DNA from: Candidatus Eubacterium faecigallinarum
Lineage (GTDB): Bacteria; Bacillota; Clostridia; Oscillospirales; Acutalibacteraceae
Direction of reading: 5' to 3'
Assembly (NCBI GenBank): GCA_019115455.1
Contig: DXDN01000025.1
Coordinates: 1 to 64,000, forward strand
DNA: 64,000 nt
Shown here: piece after piece, positions 63,652 through 64,000 of the stretch
Layout: every line of letters starts with the position of its first letter
Numbering within the stretch: position 1 is the first letter of the stretch
Made by a program: the position numbers and the translations under genes
The notes under the pieces: model-generated
The model's input: only the letters and a program-made list of their open reading frames with translations
The model's database searches: none
Told to the model about the DNA's origin: nothing

Positions 63652-63693
63652 AAACCCGCTGTTGTTTGATATAATGAATAACAGCGGGTTTTA
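63652..63693 (+). terminator. Terminator of the feo operon
   Basis: AAACCCGCTGTT and its mirror AACAGCGGGTTT form a stem of about 12 bp over a 17-nt loop, followed by a T-rich run. Confidence 0.85.
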
Positions 63694-63763
63694 TTTTGTG
63701 ATAATATTTTTATGTCATCAATTGCATATCACATACTGAAATCATAACACAGAGGGGGAGAAC

Positions 63764-64000
63764 ATGGTGATCAAAAACGTACTTCTTGATCTTGACGATA
63801 CAATCCTTGATTTTAAAAAAGCGGAGAGTCAAGCTCTTTGCAAAACTCTGCGTTCTCTCGGAATTGAACCCTCACAGCACATAGTACAGCTTTACAGCGA
63901 TTATAATCTTTCCCAGTGGAAACGTCTTGAGCGAGGAGAGATAACCCGAGCTGAGGTCAAAGTCAACAGATACAGGCTTTTGTTTGACGATCTTGGGGTG
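63764..64000 (+). CDS. HAD-superfamily hydrolase (YjjG-like), 5' part
   Basis: Seventy-nine codons are visible before the window ends. The start VIKNVLLDLDDTILDFKKAE is HAD motif I (DLDDT), with the nucleophile Asp and general acid two residues later. The following LEPS...YNLSQWKRLERGEI helical cap fits YjjG-type nucleotidases and related phosphatases. AGAGGGGGAG precedes ATG 63764. Substrate cannot be told from the fragment. Confidence 0.82.
   Translation, partial: MVIKNVLLDLDDTILDFKKAESQALCKTLRSLGIEPSQHIVQLYSDYNLSQWKRLERGEITRAEVKVNRYRLLFDDLGV

Overview
The window reads as chromosome of an anaerobic, endospore-forming Gram-positive bacterium of the Clostridia, most likely a gut member of the Oscillospiraceae/Ruminococcaceae type. 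Supporting signs are spo0A, spoIVB, whiA and a CotJC-type coat catalase, strong AGGAGG-like ribosome binding sites, sigma-A promoters, HPr kinase, and genes suited to the gut (bile salt hydrolase family, sialidase, GH95, GH2 and GH28 glycosidases). The taxonomic placement is inferred from gene content and order. No rRNA, tRNA, CRISPR array, insertion sequence or prophage was seen.

Layout. Positions 1-950 hold a perfect 64-bp inverted repeat, an ORF remnant and an unknown membrane protein. Positions 1.1-12.2 kb are a sugar-use region: a GPH symporter with a long C-terminal tail divergent from a GH95-like lipoprotein, pyridoxamine kinase, YbaK, YhcH, then a second GPH symporter coupled to a GH2 enzyme. 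Positions 12.4-18.7 kb form one tightly packed operon: D-amino-acid transaminase, DUF4392, PxpB, PxpC, DUF1445, PxpA and alanine racemase. It looks like a complete D-alanine/D-glutamate to 5-oxoproline to glutamate route in which the two halves of the DGLUCY D-glutamate cyclase are separate genes. CotJC and a glycosyltransferase follow on the minus strand. Positions 21-32.5 kb carry hprK, a ROK glucokinase, murB, rapZ, whiA, dnaE, pfkA, spoIVB and spo0A. Positions 32.7-48.3 kb are the full S10-spc-alpha ribosomal superoperon behind a consensus promoter and a leader of about 300 nt.

After that come an intracellular-type sialidase, an iron alcohol dehydrogenase, a choloylglycine hydrolase, ylxM-ffh-rpsP-khpA, hpf and a GH28 enzyme. 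A yybP-ykoY (Mn2+) riboswitch with terminator follows, ahead of an OadB-like membrane protein and its small partner. Next are an XRE regulator with membrane segments plus a PepSY protein, then an iron module (DtxR-type regulator, feoA, feoB, Cys-rich small protein) with three matching operator-like palindromes. The window ends inside a HAD phosphatase gene.

The most notable systems are the D-glutamate/5-oxoproline operon and the Mn2+ riboswitch placed in front of a decarboxylase-beta-type protein that has no alpha subunit nearby. No search or fold program was run; family calls come from motifs and gene context read by eye.
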